6,823 nt of DNA from Eudoraea sp. (GCA_013042125.1 JABDQS010000044.1:1-6823), one strand, 5' to 3'; shown: positions 1 through 6,691, counted from the stretch's first letter. The notes: a model not told the origin generated them from the sequence alone. Numbers and translations: made by a program.

Positions 1-397
1 GTACAAAAGGCATTGCATAAAAATAAAACATCAGATTATGGTAGAACACCGGATCTCCATTATAATTCTCATTTGGGTCTAACAGCCAAACATCGCTACC
101 GTCATAACCCATCTTGTATGCCTCGGTTTCCACAATATCCTTACGTGTATAAAGGTCGATCATATGAGACTCTACCCCTGATTTTTTTGGCATATCAAAT
201 GAAAGTTTGCGCTGTTGTTTCCAAGTAGATAAACCGCCATGAGCATAGAATACTTGTTGTAATTCTACAGGATACAAAGCCTCCTCTGCTCCCATTTCTT
301 TTTCTGTTGGCGAGTGTGTATTCCCGGTTTCTCCAGGAACTTCTTTGCAACCAATTGATGTTAAAGAGAGAAGGAATATGAAAGTTCTGATTTTCAT
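1..397 (-). CDS. DUF6503-like lipoprotein, N-terminal 132 residues (3' end beyond left edge)
   Basis: An open frame on the minus strand starts at the ATG at 397-395 and runs without a stop to the left edge. It begins MKIRTFIFLLSLTSIGC, a basic n-region, a hydrophobic core and a lipobox-like S14-I-G-C17, so a lipid-anchored envelope protein is likely. The -3 position is Ser rather than the usual Leu. Residues 18-45 are a polar linker. From there the protein reads FYAHGGLSTWK (50-60), IDLYTRKD (80-87), YKMGYDG (94-100), VWLLD (103-107) and YHNLMFYFYAMPF (119-131). This pattern matches, from memory, the uncharacterised Bacteroidota family DUF6503, whose members are about 250 residues, so roughly half the gene is visible. 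No catalytic role is known to me. The codon pattern and signal peptide make the frame real and the overlapping plus-strand ORF a shadow. It is divergent from the methyltransferase gene. The gene call is firm; the family name is less so. Confidence 0.8.
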   Translation of the reverse strand, partial: MKIRTFIFLLSLTSIGCKEVPGETGNTHSPTEKEMGAEEALYPVELQQVFYAHGGLSTWKQQRKLSFDMPKKSGVESHMIDLYTRKDIVETEAYKMGYDGSDVWLLDPNENYNGDPVFYHNLMFYFYAMPFV

Positions 398-423
398 TTC
401 TGTCTATTTTTTATTTAAAGGTC

Positions 424-436
424 GGATAATCTATCC
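424..436. repeat. Short inverted repeat in divergent promoter region
   Basis: GGATA-ATC-TATCC has perfect 5-base arms around a 3-base spacer. It lies in the 70-base gap between the divergent lipoprotein and methyltransferase genes, about where a -33 element would fall for the TATTTTTG box at 455. It could be a protein-binding site acting on either gene, but arms this short also arise by chance. Confidence 0.3.
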
Positions 437-454
437 AAAGTTTACAGATTGCGC

Positions 455-462
455 TATTTTTG
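455..462 (+). promoter_or_regulatory. Candidate -7 promoter box for the TrmH-family gene
   Basis: TATTTTTG fits the Bacteroidota -7 consensus TAnnTTTG. It ends only 5 bases before the ATG at 468, so a start of transcription 4 to 7 bases downstream would fall on or next to the start codon and give a leaderless or nearly leaderless mRNA. No TTG is seen about 20 bases upstream. The minus-strand gene has only an imperfect candidate (TAAACTTTG on the complement, about 444-436), which I do not call. Confidence 0.5.
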
Positions 463-467
463 CTCTA

Positions 468-1271
468 ATGCAGGAAGTGAAATACATAGAGAGTCCTCAA
501 AATTCATTGGTCAAAAAGATCTTGCAGCTAAAATATAAAAAGAAGGAGCGCCTCAAAACCGGCACCTTTGTTCTAGAAGGTCAGCGCGAGTTAGAAATGG
601 CCATTGAAGGCATTTACAGCATTGATTCCATATTTTTTTATTCTGATTTATTTTCTTTAAATGAGGTGGTATCCCTATTTGAAAATTCTGATAAGGAACC
701 AGAATTTATAGAGATCTCCAAGGAGGTATATCAAAAACTAGCCTACAGGGAAAAAACCGAAGGAGTCCTGGCCATAGCCAAGGCAAAGAAGCATGAGCTA
801 AACAATCTTTTCTTACCCGAAAACCCTCTGATACTGGTAGCAGAGGCACCGGAAAAGCCCGGAAATATAGGAGCTATACTGCGCACAGCAGATGCAGCAA
901 ACCTTGATGCTGTGATCATTGCCAATCCCAAAAGTGATCTTTATAATCCCAATATTATCAGGTCTAGTATAGGTTGTGTTTTTACTGTCCCTATAGCCAC
1001 CGGAGAAACTTCCGAGATCATTGACTTTTTAGAAAGGCGCAAAATCAGCATTTTTGCTGCAGCATTATCTGCCAAGGCCGCTTATACCAAAGCAGATTAT
1101 ACAGGGGCTACCGCTTTTGTGGTGGGAACAGAATCTACCGGTTTGTCTGATGAGTGGCTTTCGAAAGCAGACGCACAAATTATTATTCCGATGGAAGGTT
1201 CTATAGATTCTATGAATGTCTCGGTCTCTGCAGCAATTCTTATCTTTGAAGCAAAACGCCAGCGAAATTAG
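468..1271 (+). CDS. TrmH/SpoU-family RNA 2'-O-ribose methyltransferase
   Basis: This enzyme transfers methyl from S-adenosylmethionine to a ribose 2'-OH in tRNA or rRNA in the cytoplasm. An N-terminal SpoU substrate-binding-type domain (about residues 1-103, with GTFVLEGQRELEMAI at 32-46 and a Lys-rich stretch at 16-30) precedes the SPOUT knot domain. The three SpoU motifs are present: EKPGNIGAILRTADA at 129-143 (Asn133, Arg139), VVGTESTGLS at 218-227, and IPMEGSIDSMNVSVSAA at 240-256 (Asn250). The frame is open from an ATG at 345, but I choose the ATG at 468. The upstream part is antisense to the start of the divergent lipoprotein, has no family similarity and lies over the -7 box. The 467-upstream-free product of 267 residues has the usual length. 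Motif 2 reads GTESTGLS rather than the commoner GxEGxGLS. The exact RNA target (RlmB-, TsnR- or tRNA-type) cannot be told from sequence, so no symbol is given. Confidence 0.92.
   Translation: MQEVKYIESPQNSLVKKILQLKYKKKERLKTGTFVLEGQRELEMAIEGIYSIDSIFFYSDLFSLNEVVSLFENSDKEPEFIEISKEVYQKLAYREKTEGVLAIAKAKKHELNNLFLPENPLILVAEAPEKPGNIGAILRTADAANLDAVIIANPKSDLYNPNIIRSSIGCVFTVPIATGETSEIIDFLERRKISIFAAALSAKAAYTKADYTGATAFVVGTESTGLSDEWLSKADAQIIIPMEGSIDSMNVSVSAAILIFEAKRQRN
1241..1248 (+). promoter_or_regulatory. Weak candidate internal -7 box before the M48 protease gene
   Basis: TATCTTTG fits TAnnTTTG and lies inside the end of the methyltransferase gene, about 55 bases before the protease ATG. It also encodes conserved-looking residues (Ile-Phe-Glu), there is no TTG at -33, and two similar matches occur deep in rel. 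It may therefore be chance, and read-through from the upstream promoter is the simpler reading. Confidence 0.15.
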
Positions 1272-1303
1272 CTAGAAGATAACATAACAATCACAGCTAA
1301 AAA

Positions 1304-2536
1304 ATGAGCAGTAATTCCTTATTCTATTTAATTTTTATAATTCTTATTGCAGAGTTTCTGATAGAAACCCTGATGGACTATTTGAACGCCAAAAAATTTA
1401 AGGAGCCCATCCCTTCTGAGCTTTCGGATGTATATGATGAAGAAGCCTACACGAAATCTCAGGCTTACAAACAGACCAACTACAAATTTGGATTGATCAC
1501 TTCTGCATTTTCACTCGTTCTAACTCTTTGTTTTCTCGGGTTTGGCGGGTTTGAATGGGTAGATAGTCTGGTGCGTGGGTATACAGATCATCCTATCCCT
1601 ATGGCACTGTTCTTTTTTGGTATCATAATGTTGGGGAGCGATGTTATCACAACTCCTTTTTCTTATTACCACACTTTTGTGATCGAGGAACAATACGGCT
1701 TCAATAAAAGCACTCGAAAACTCTTTTTCCTTGACAAGCTTAAAGGCTGGGCTGTGCTAGCCATTCTGGGAGGAAGTATTTTATCAATAGTCATCTGGTT
1801 CTTTCAATGGGCCGGCACCTCTTTTTGGTTGTACGCATGGGGCCTCATTGCTGTTTTTACCATCTTTATAAACCTCTTCTACAGCAGGATCATTGTACCA
1901 CTTTTCAATAAGCAAACACCGTTGGAAGAGGGTGGCCTAAAAGAAAAGATTCAGCGGTATGCGCTTAAGGTAGGATTTGAGTTAAAAAATATTTATGTCA
2001 TAGACGGCTCCAAAAGGTCTACGAAGTCGAACGCATATTTTTCAGGCTTTGGGAAGGAAAAAAGGGTTACCCTTTATGATACCCTCATCAACGACCTGGA
2101 CGAAGACGAGATCGTAGCGGTATTGGCTCATGAGGTTGGGCATTATAAAAGGCAACATATTATCGTAAACCTGACAGCTTCAATTACTCTTACCGGTCTA
2201 ACCCTTTTTGTCTTGTCCTTGTTTATCAATAATCCGGCTGTATCCATGTCTATTGGAGTAAACATTCCAAGTTTCCACGCTGCACTTATAGGCTTTGGAA
2301 TTCTTTACAGCCCCATATCACAACTCACAGGACTTGCTATGAACTATATCTCCCGAAGGTTTGAATATCAGGCAGATAATTATGCGAAGTCTACCTTCGA
2401 AGCCACTCCTTTAATCAGCTCCTTAAAGAAGCTTTCGCGCAATAGCCTTAGTAATCTTACACCGCACCCTGCCTACGTTTTTATGCATTATTCGCACCCT
2501 CCATTGATCAATAGAGTACGTAACCTTAAGGCATGA
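1304..2536 (+). CDS. Ste24-type M48 integral membrane metalloprotease
   Basis: This is a zinc metalloprotease of the inner membrane, family M48A (CAAX prenyl protease 1/Ste24-like). The 410 residues carry an N-terminal M48_N-type region and the catalytic domain. Zinc site: HEVGH at 276-280 (His276, Glu277, His280), with the third ligand in FEYQAD (Glu354; Asp358 also conserved). The C-terminal YSHPPLINR (396-404) is typical. Seven hydrophobic segments are visible, at about 5-24, 62-83, 98-118, 147-168, 173-192, 288-310 and 322-345, matching the Ste24 architecture. The ATG at 1304 follows the methyltransferase stop by 32 bases, preceded by an A-rich stretch and no Shine-Dalgarno. It gives a full-length protein beginning at the first membrane segment. 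Bacteria generally lack CAAX prenylation, so the substrate is not a yeast a-factor analogue. Membrane-protein quality control is a reasonable but unproven guess. Confidence 0.93.
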   Translation: MSSNSLFYLIFIILIAEFLIETLMDYLNAKKFKEPIPSELSDVYDEEAYTKSQAYKQTNYKFGLITSAFSLVLTLCFLGFGGFEWVDSLVRGYTDHPIPMALFFFGIIMLGSDVITTPFSYYHTFVIEEQYGFNKSTRKLFFLDKLKGWAVLAILGGSILSIVIWFFQWAGTSFWLYAWGLIAVFTIFINLFYSRIIVPLFNKQTPLEEGGLKEKIQRYALKVGFELKNIYVIDGSKRSTKSNAYFSGFGKEKRVTLYDTLINDLDEDEIVAVLAHEVGHYKRQHIIVNLTASITLTGLTLFVLSLFINNPAVSMSIGVNIPSFHAALIGFGILYSPISQLTGLAMNYISRRFEYQADNYAKSTFEATPLISSLKKLSRNSLSNLTPHPAYVFMHYSHPPLINRVRNLKA

Positions 2537-2542
2537 TTTTTG

Positions 2543-2573
2543 TTGGTAACTACAAAAGATTGTGGTAATTTTA
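2543..2573 (+). promoter_or_regulatory. Candidate -33/-7 promoter for rel
   Basis: TTG at 2543-2545 is followed after 20 bases by TAATTTTA at 2566-2573. This is a one-mismatch version of the TTG...TAnnTTTG promoter of Bacteroidota with normal spacing. The -7 box ends 4 bases before the rel ATG, so a transcript from here would again be leaderless or nearly so. The 41-base gap is otherwise empty. Confidence 0.4.
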
Positions 2574-2577
2574 AGTT

Positions 2578-4785
2578 ATGAGGAGTGAAGCCGTCGTTGA
2601 TAAGGAGAACCGGGAAATAGCTAAGCAATACAAAGAACTTCTTCGTATAAGCTACCAAACGCTGTCAGCAGAAGATAAAAAGCTGATCAGATCAGCTTTT
2701 GACGTTGCTGTTGATGCACATAAGAACCAGCGCCGTAAATCTGGCGAGGCCTATGTTTTCCATCCTATTGCCGTTGCAAAGATCGTAGCATCAGAAATTG
2801 GTTTAGATGCCATTTCTATCGCTTCGGCCCTGTTACATGATGTTGTTGAGGACACGGAATATACCCTGGATGATATTGAACGACTCTTTGGCGAGACTGT
2901 TGCAAGGATCGTGGACGGTCTCACCAAGATCGCGCATCTGAATAAGGACACCAATATTTCTCAACAGGCTGAGAACTTCCGTAAAATGTTACTCACACTT
3001 CACGATGATGTGCGAGTGATCATTATAAAGATCGCGGACCGCTACCATAACATGCTTACGATGGATTCCATGCCGGAAAACAAGCAGGTAAAACTGGCAT
3101 CAGAAACCCTTTATATCTATGCTCCCCTGGCACACAGAATTGGCCTGTACAATATAAAAACTGAGTTAGAGGATCTCAGTCTTAAGTATACAGAACCCGA
3201 AGTATACTATGACATTCAAAAGAAGATTGAGCATACCAAAGAAGAACAGCAAAAATACATCGATGATTTCACTTCAGTCATCAAAGATTCACTGGACAAA
3301 GAAAAATTAGACTACGACATAAAGGGCAGGATGAAGTCTATATTCTCCATCCGTCGGAAAATGAATGTACAGAACGTATCATATGACGAGATCTATGATA
3401 AGTTTGCCATACGGATCATATATAAATCGGAAAGGGAGAACGAAAAATTCCTGGCCTGGAAAATATATTCCATTGTAACGGATCATTTTACCCCTAACCC
3501 CATTCGTTTACGGGATTGGATCTCCTCTCCCAAGTCCACCGGTTATGAAGCATTGCATATTACAGTAATGGGGCCGTTGGGTCGCTGGGTAGAAGTGCAG
3601 ATCCGCAGTGAGCGTATGCATGAGATCGCTGAAAAGGGATATGCTGCACATTTTAAATACAAGCACGGTGATCAAAAAGAACAGGGAATAGAAGAATGGC
3701 TGAACAAGTTGCAGGAAGCCCTTGAAAGTTCTAACGGAAATGCAGTAGATTTTGTAGAAGAATTTAAACTCAATCTGTATTCTAAGGAGATCTTTGTCTT
3801 TACGCCTAAAGGAGAACTTATCTCGCTGCCCAAAGGAGCCACCCCTTTAGATTTTGCCTTCAATATTCATACAGAAGTAGGAATGCGGACCAGAGGTGCC
3901 AAGGTAAATGGCAAATTAGTACCCCTGAGTACTGTTTTAAAAAGTGGGGACCAATTAGAGATCATAACTTCAGAGAGTGCCAAGCCAAACCAAAACTGGC
4001 TGGAATATGCCACTACTGCACGCGCAAGGTCTAAGATAAGGGCCTCGCTTCGAGATGAGAAGAAATCCATAGCGGCAGATGGTAAAGAAACTCTGCGTAG
4101 AAAATTAAAATCTCAAAAGGTCACTCTGAATGAGGATTCTGTCAATAAAATGGTGACCTATTTTAAACTACAAACCAGCCTGGATCTATTTTACAGGGTA
4201 GGTATTGGTGCTATTGATAACCAGAAGATCAAGGATTTTGCATCCTCATACAACAATGCATTTATAAGCTTCTTCAAGAACAGAATGCGGAAAAAACCCG
4301 TTCCAGCGGATATTGAGAAGGATGAGATCACCTCTAAATTTGATATGCTGGTCTTCGGAAAAGAAGAAGAGAAGTTAGAATACAAACTATCGCAATGCTG
4401 CAACCCTATTGCCGGGGATGATGTCTTTGGTTTCATTAGCGTTAATGATGGTATTAAAGTGCACAAAAAGAATTGTCCCAATGCCATATCGCTGCAGTCT
4501 AACTATGCATACAGGATCATTAGTGCTAAATGGATCGATTCTTCTCAGGAAGAATTCACTGCGGAGATCAAACTCACAGGAATTGACAACCTTGGACTGA
4601 TCAAGAATATTACAAAGATCATCTCAGAAAACATGCATGTGAACATGAAGAATCTGAACTTCGATACAGATAGTGGCACCTTCAGCGGCAAGATCACTGT
4701 GGTTGTAAAAAACAAGGCAATCTTAAAGAAATTGATCGATAATCTCAAGGAAGTTCAGGGAATAGACAAGGTAAGCAGAAGCTAA
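2578..4785 (+). CDS. rel: Bifunctional RelA/SpoT (p)ppGpp synthetase/hydrolase, long RSH
   Basis: This is the stringent-response enzyme. It makes (p)ppGpp from ATP plus GDP/GTP and hydrolyses it back. The 735-residue domain order is complete. HD hydrolase (about 30-200): His62, His87-Asp88, Glu91-Asp92, Asp154 and Asn158 are all present, so it should be active. Synthetase (about 240-365): GRMKSIFSIRRKM (250-262), Asp274 in YDKFAIRII, RLRD at 310-313, GYEALH (322-327) and the catalytic-type Glu339 in VEVQIRS. The basic RLRD resembles the RxKD motif of bifunctional enzymes, not the acidic motif of synthetase-only RelA. TGS domain about 403-467, then a helical region. Cys-rich zinc-finger/RIS region with Cys607-Cys608, His629 and Cys633. 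ACT domain about 659-733. The ATG at 2578 suits the family length. It is likely the main or only long RSH of the genome, equivalent to genes labelled spoT or relA elsewhere. That it is the only one is inference. Confidence 0.95.
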   Translation: MRSEAVVDKENREIAKQYKELLRISYQTLSAEDKKLIRSAFDVAVDAHKNQRRKSGEAYVFHPIAVAKIVASEIGLDAISIASALLHDVVEDTEYTLDDIERLFGETVARIVDGLTKIAHLNKDTNISQQAENFRKMLLTLHDDVRVIIIKIADRYHNMLTMDSMPENKQVKLASETLYIYAPLAHRIGLYNIKTELEDLSLKYTEPEVYYDIQKKIEHTKEEQQKYIDDFTSVIKDSLDKEKLDYDIKGRMKSIFSIRRKMNVQNVSYDEIYDKFAIRIIYKSERENEKFLAWKIYSIVTDHFTPNPIRLRDWISSPKSTGYEALHITVMGPLGRWVEVQIRSERMHEIAEKGYAAHFKYKHGDQKEQGIEEWLNKLQEALESSNGNAVDFVEEFKLNLYSKEIFVFTPKGELISLPKGATPLDFAFNIHTEVGMRTRGAKVNGKLVPLSTVLKSGDQLEIITSESAKPNQNWLEYATTARARSKIRASLRDEKKSIAADGKETLRRKLKSQKVTLNEDSVNKMVTYFKLQTSLDLFYRVGIGAIDNQKIKDFASSYNNAFISFFKNRMRKKPVPADIEKDEITSKFDMLVFGKEEEKLEYKLSQCCNPIAGDDVFGFISVNDGIKVHKKNCPNAISLQSNYAYRIISAKWIDSSQEEFTAEIKLTGIDNLGLIKNITKIISENMHVNMKNLNFDTDSGTFSGKITVVVKNKAILKKLIDNLKEVQGIDKVSRS

Positions 4786-4815
4786 TGCCACACCATAGTC
4801 AAGCCGGAATTTCGC

Positions 4816-4852
4816 AGCTGTAAAGTCCTACTATTTTATTTTTTTAGCTGTA
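4816..4852 (+). repeat. Direct repeat AGCTGTA, two copies 30 bases apart
   Basis: AGCTGTA occurs at 4816-4822 and 4846-4852, in the 100-base gap between rel and fur. The start-to-start distance is 30 bases, close to three helical turns, and the second copy overlaps the -7 box. A T-rich tract (about 4831-4845) lies between them. Two same-face sites overlapping a promoter could be a regulator-binding pair, perhaps autoregulatory, but nothing here identifies the binder. Confidence 0.35.
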
Positions 4853-4858
4853 CATTTG
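4851..4858 (+). promoter_or_regulatory. Candidate -7 promoter box for fur-purA
   Basis: TACATTTG matches TAnnTTTG exactly and ends 27 bases before the fur ATG at 4886, giving a predicted leader of about 20 bases. No TTG is seen at the -33 distance; that region is the T-rich tract. The box overlaps an in-frame TTG at 4856 that would otherwise lengthen fur, which argues against that codon as the start. No hairpin resembling a terminator for rel is visible between 4786 and 4850. Confidence 0.5.
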
Positions 4859-4885
4859 CAGTACGTCGCAGCCGAAGACACCATC

Positions 4886-5335
4886 ATGGGAAATAAGGAT
4901 CAAGAGATCGTCAAAAATGTGTTTACTGCCTTTCTGGAGGATAATGGACATAGAAAAACGCCAGAGCGTTATGCTATTCTACAGGAGATCTATGAGAGTG
5001 ACAATCATTTCGATATAGAATCGCTCTACATTAAAATGAAGAACAAGAATTACCGGGTTAGCAGGGCCACTTTATACAATACCATTGAATTATTACTCGA
5101 TTGTAAATTGGTGCGAAAACATCAATTTGGAAAGAATCAGGCGCAGTACGAAAAATCGTATTTTGACAGACAGCATGATCATGTGATCCTGACCGATACC
5201 GGAGAAGTAGTAGAATTTTGTGATCCGCGTATCCAATCAATAAAAAAAACGATAGAAGAGGTTTTTGATATCAAAATCAATAATCATTCACTTTATTTTT
5301 ACGGCACAAGAAACCAGGAAGAAAAAACAAAATAA
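4886..5335 (+). CDS. Fur-family metal-dependent transcriptional regulator without Cys4 zinc site
   Basis: A 149-residue cytoplasmic repressor of the Fur family (Fur/PerR/Zur). N-terminal winged helix: [15 protein letters not shown] (22-36), HFDIESLY (41-48) and recognition helix [15 protein letters not shown] (56-70). C-terminal dimerisation and metal domain: candidate ligands His41, Glu89, His97, Asp98, His99, Glu110 and His134 (in NHSLYFYG). In E. coli Fur, HDH is followed by C-x-x-C. Here the same place reads [12 protein letters not shown], with Leu102 and Thr105, and the C-terminal Cys pair is also missing. Only Cys73 and Cys112 remain, so the structural Cys4 zinc site is absent. I start at the ATG at 4886; an in-frame TTG at 4856 lies in the promoter box. 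The stop is 17 bases before purA, implying an operon. Overall similarity is closest to Fur/PerR of Flavobacteriaceae, but which metal or peroxide it senses cannot be decided, so no symbol is given. Confidence 0.92.
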   Translation: MGNKDQEIVKNVFTAFLEDNGHRKTPERYAILQEIYESDNHFDIESLYIKMKNKNYRVSRATLYNTIELLLDCKLVRKHQFGKNQAQYEKSYFDRQHDHVILTDTGEVVEFCDPRIQSIKKTIEEVFDIKINNHSLYFYGTRNQEEKTK

Positions 5336-5352
5336 CAAACCAATTCAGATAC

Positions 5353-6639
5353 ATGGCGGTAGATTTACTACTAGGTCTTCAGTGGGGAGACGAGGGAAAA
5401 GGCAAGATCGTTGACGTACTAACCAAAAATTACGATATCATAGCGCGCTTTCAAGGCGGCCCCAATGCGGGGCACACCCTGGAATTTGACGGAATTAAAC
5501 ACGTTCTGCACACCATTCCTTCCGGGATCTTTCACGAGGAAGCGATCAACGTGGTAGGAAACGGGGTTGTTATTGATCCCGTGATCTTCAGGAAAGAACT
5601 GGCCAATCTATCTCAGTTCGAGATCGATATTAAATCGCGTTTGCTTATCTCCCGAAAAGCCCATCTTATCCTGCCAACTCATCGTTTGTTAGATGCGGCT
5701 TCAGAGACTGCTAAGGGCAAGGCCAAAATAGGGTCTACGTTAAAAGGAATTGGACCCACCTATATGGACAAGACCGGCAGAAATGGCCTGCGAGTAGGAG
5801 ATCTGGAACTCTCCAACTGGAAAGACAAATACCGCGCTCTTGCCGATAAACACGAGGCAATGATCCATTTCTACAATGTGGACATCCAATATAACTTACA
5901 AGAACTGGAAGCAGAGTTCTTTTCTGCCATCGAAACGCTGAAAAAACTCACATTTATAGATAGTGAAGAATATCTGTTTCAGGCCCAAAAAGAAGGAAAA
6001 GGGATCCTGGCAGAAGGTGCCCAGGGATCTTTGCTCGATATTGATTTTGGCACTTATCCCTATGTGACCTCCTCCAATACCACGGCTGCAGGAGCCTGTA
6101 CCGGACTGGGAGTGGCTCCAAACCAAATTGGCAAGGTATATGGTATTTTTAAAGCCTATACAACCAGAGTGGGAAGTGGCCCATTCCCAACAGAATTGTT
6201 TGATGAGGACGGTGCTACCATGGGTCGAGTTGGTAACGAATTCGGTGCTACTACCGGAAGACCCAGGCGTTGTGGCTGGCTGGACCTGGTGGCTCTTAAA
6301 TATGCCGTACAAATAAATGGGGTGACCCATCTTATGATGATGAAATCGGATGTTTTAAGTGGATTTGAGACCATCAAAGTATGTACCGCCTATCATTATC
6401 AGGGTAAAAAGATCTCGCATTTACCATACAATATTGAAGCTTCCAATGTAACACCCATTTATACGGAGCTAAAGGGATGGGAACAAGATCTGACCAAGAT
6501 GAACTCAGAGGACCAGCTTCCCAAAACTCTTATGGACTATATAGAATTCCTCGAAGAAGCACTGGAAGTGCCTATTCAAATAGTCTCCGTAGGTCCGGAC
6601 AGAACGCAGACCATTCATAGGGAACTGGCAGTTTCTTAA
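5353..6639 (+). CDS. purA: Adenylosuccinate synthetase
   Basis: Catalyses IMP + aspartate + GTP to adenylosuccinate + GDP + phosphate, the first committed step from IMP to AMP, in the cytosol. The 428 residues are full length (E. coli about 432). Visible motifs: QWGDEGKGK (10-18) with catalytic Asp13, GGPNAGHT (35-42) with catalytic His41, IGSTLKGIGPTYMDK (IMP-binding loop region), EGAQGSLLDIDFGTYPYVTSSNT, TRVGSGPFPTE, GNEFGATTGRPRR (substrate loop), and GPDRT near the C-terminus. The guanine-specificity site reads MKSDVLSG where E. coli has TKLDVLDG; Lys and Asp are kept. The ATG at 5353 follows fur by 17 bases without a Shine-Dalgarno and begins right at the first strand, as in the family. 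Probably translated from a fur-purA mRNA. (p)ppGpp is known to inhibit PurA in E. coli, which makes the nearby rel gene noteworthy. Identification is secure. Confidence 0.98.
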   Translation: MAVDLLLGLQWGDEGKGKIVDVLTKNYDIIARFQGGPNAGHTLEFDGIKHVLHTIPSGIFHEEAINVVGNGVVIDPVIFRKELANLSQFEIDIKSRLLISRKAHLILPTHRLLDAASETAKGKAKIGSTLKGIGPTYMDKTGRNGLRVGDLELSNWKDKYRALADKHEAMIHFYNVDIQYNLQELEAEFFSAIETLKKLTFIDSEEYLFQAQKEGKGILAEGAQGSLLDIDFGTYPYVTSSNTTAAGACTGLGVAPNQIGKVYGIFKAYTTRVGSGPFPTELFDEDGATMGRVGNEFGATTGRPRRCGWLDLVALKYAVQINGVTHLMMMKSDVLSGFETIKVCTAYHYQGKKISHLPYNIEASNVTPIYTELKGWEQDLTKMNSEDQLPKTLMDYIEFLEEALEVPIQIVSVGPDRTQTIHRELAVS

Positions 6640-6676
6640 GACCTTATCCTCTCTTATAGTATTAAAACTGTATTAA

Positions 6677-6689
6677 AGAAGGCCCTTCT
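6677..6689. repeat. Inverted repeat AGAAGG-C-CCTTCT after purA
   Basis: A perfect 6-base inverted repeat around one central base, 37 bases after the purA stop. As RNA it could form only a 5-pair stem with a 3-base loop and has no following T-run, so it is a poor terminator. It lies about where the -33 element of the TATTTTTG promoter box at 6704 should be, so a DNA-binding site is an alternative. Confidence 0.35.
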
Positions 6690-6691
6690 GC

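Noticed and set aside
13..228. Plus-strand 71-codon ORF at the left edge
   Set aside because: It lies antisense within the well-patterned minus-strand lipoprotein gene and has no recognisable domain, signal or start context.
424..436. Fur box in the left divergent intergenic region
   Set aside because: GATAATCTATC loosely resembles part of a Fur box, but only one short, imperfect unit is present.
345..467. 41-codon N-terminal extension of the TrmH-family protein from ATG 345
   Set aside because: It overlaps the start of the divergent lipoprotein and the intergenic -7 box. The protein from ATG 468 already has the normal family length.
4191..4487. 98-codon antisense ORF and other short ORFs within rel
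   Set aside because: All are shadows of the rel frame, lacking family features or start signals.
4831..4845. T-rich tract after rel as a terminator
   Set aside because: No stable GC-rich stem precedes it. The only pairing found (CAGCT with AGCTG) is 5 bases with a 26-base loop.
4856..4885. In-frame TTG start 10 codons upstream of the fur ATG
   Set aside because: The TTG is part of the TACATTTG promoter box, so it should lie upstream of the transcript start. The ATG at 4886 gives the usual Fur length.
5896..6330. 144-codon antisense ORF inside purA
   Set aside because: purA is complete and unmistakable. The antisense frame has low-complexity Ser/Gly-rich content, no recognised motifs and no promoter-like context.
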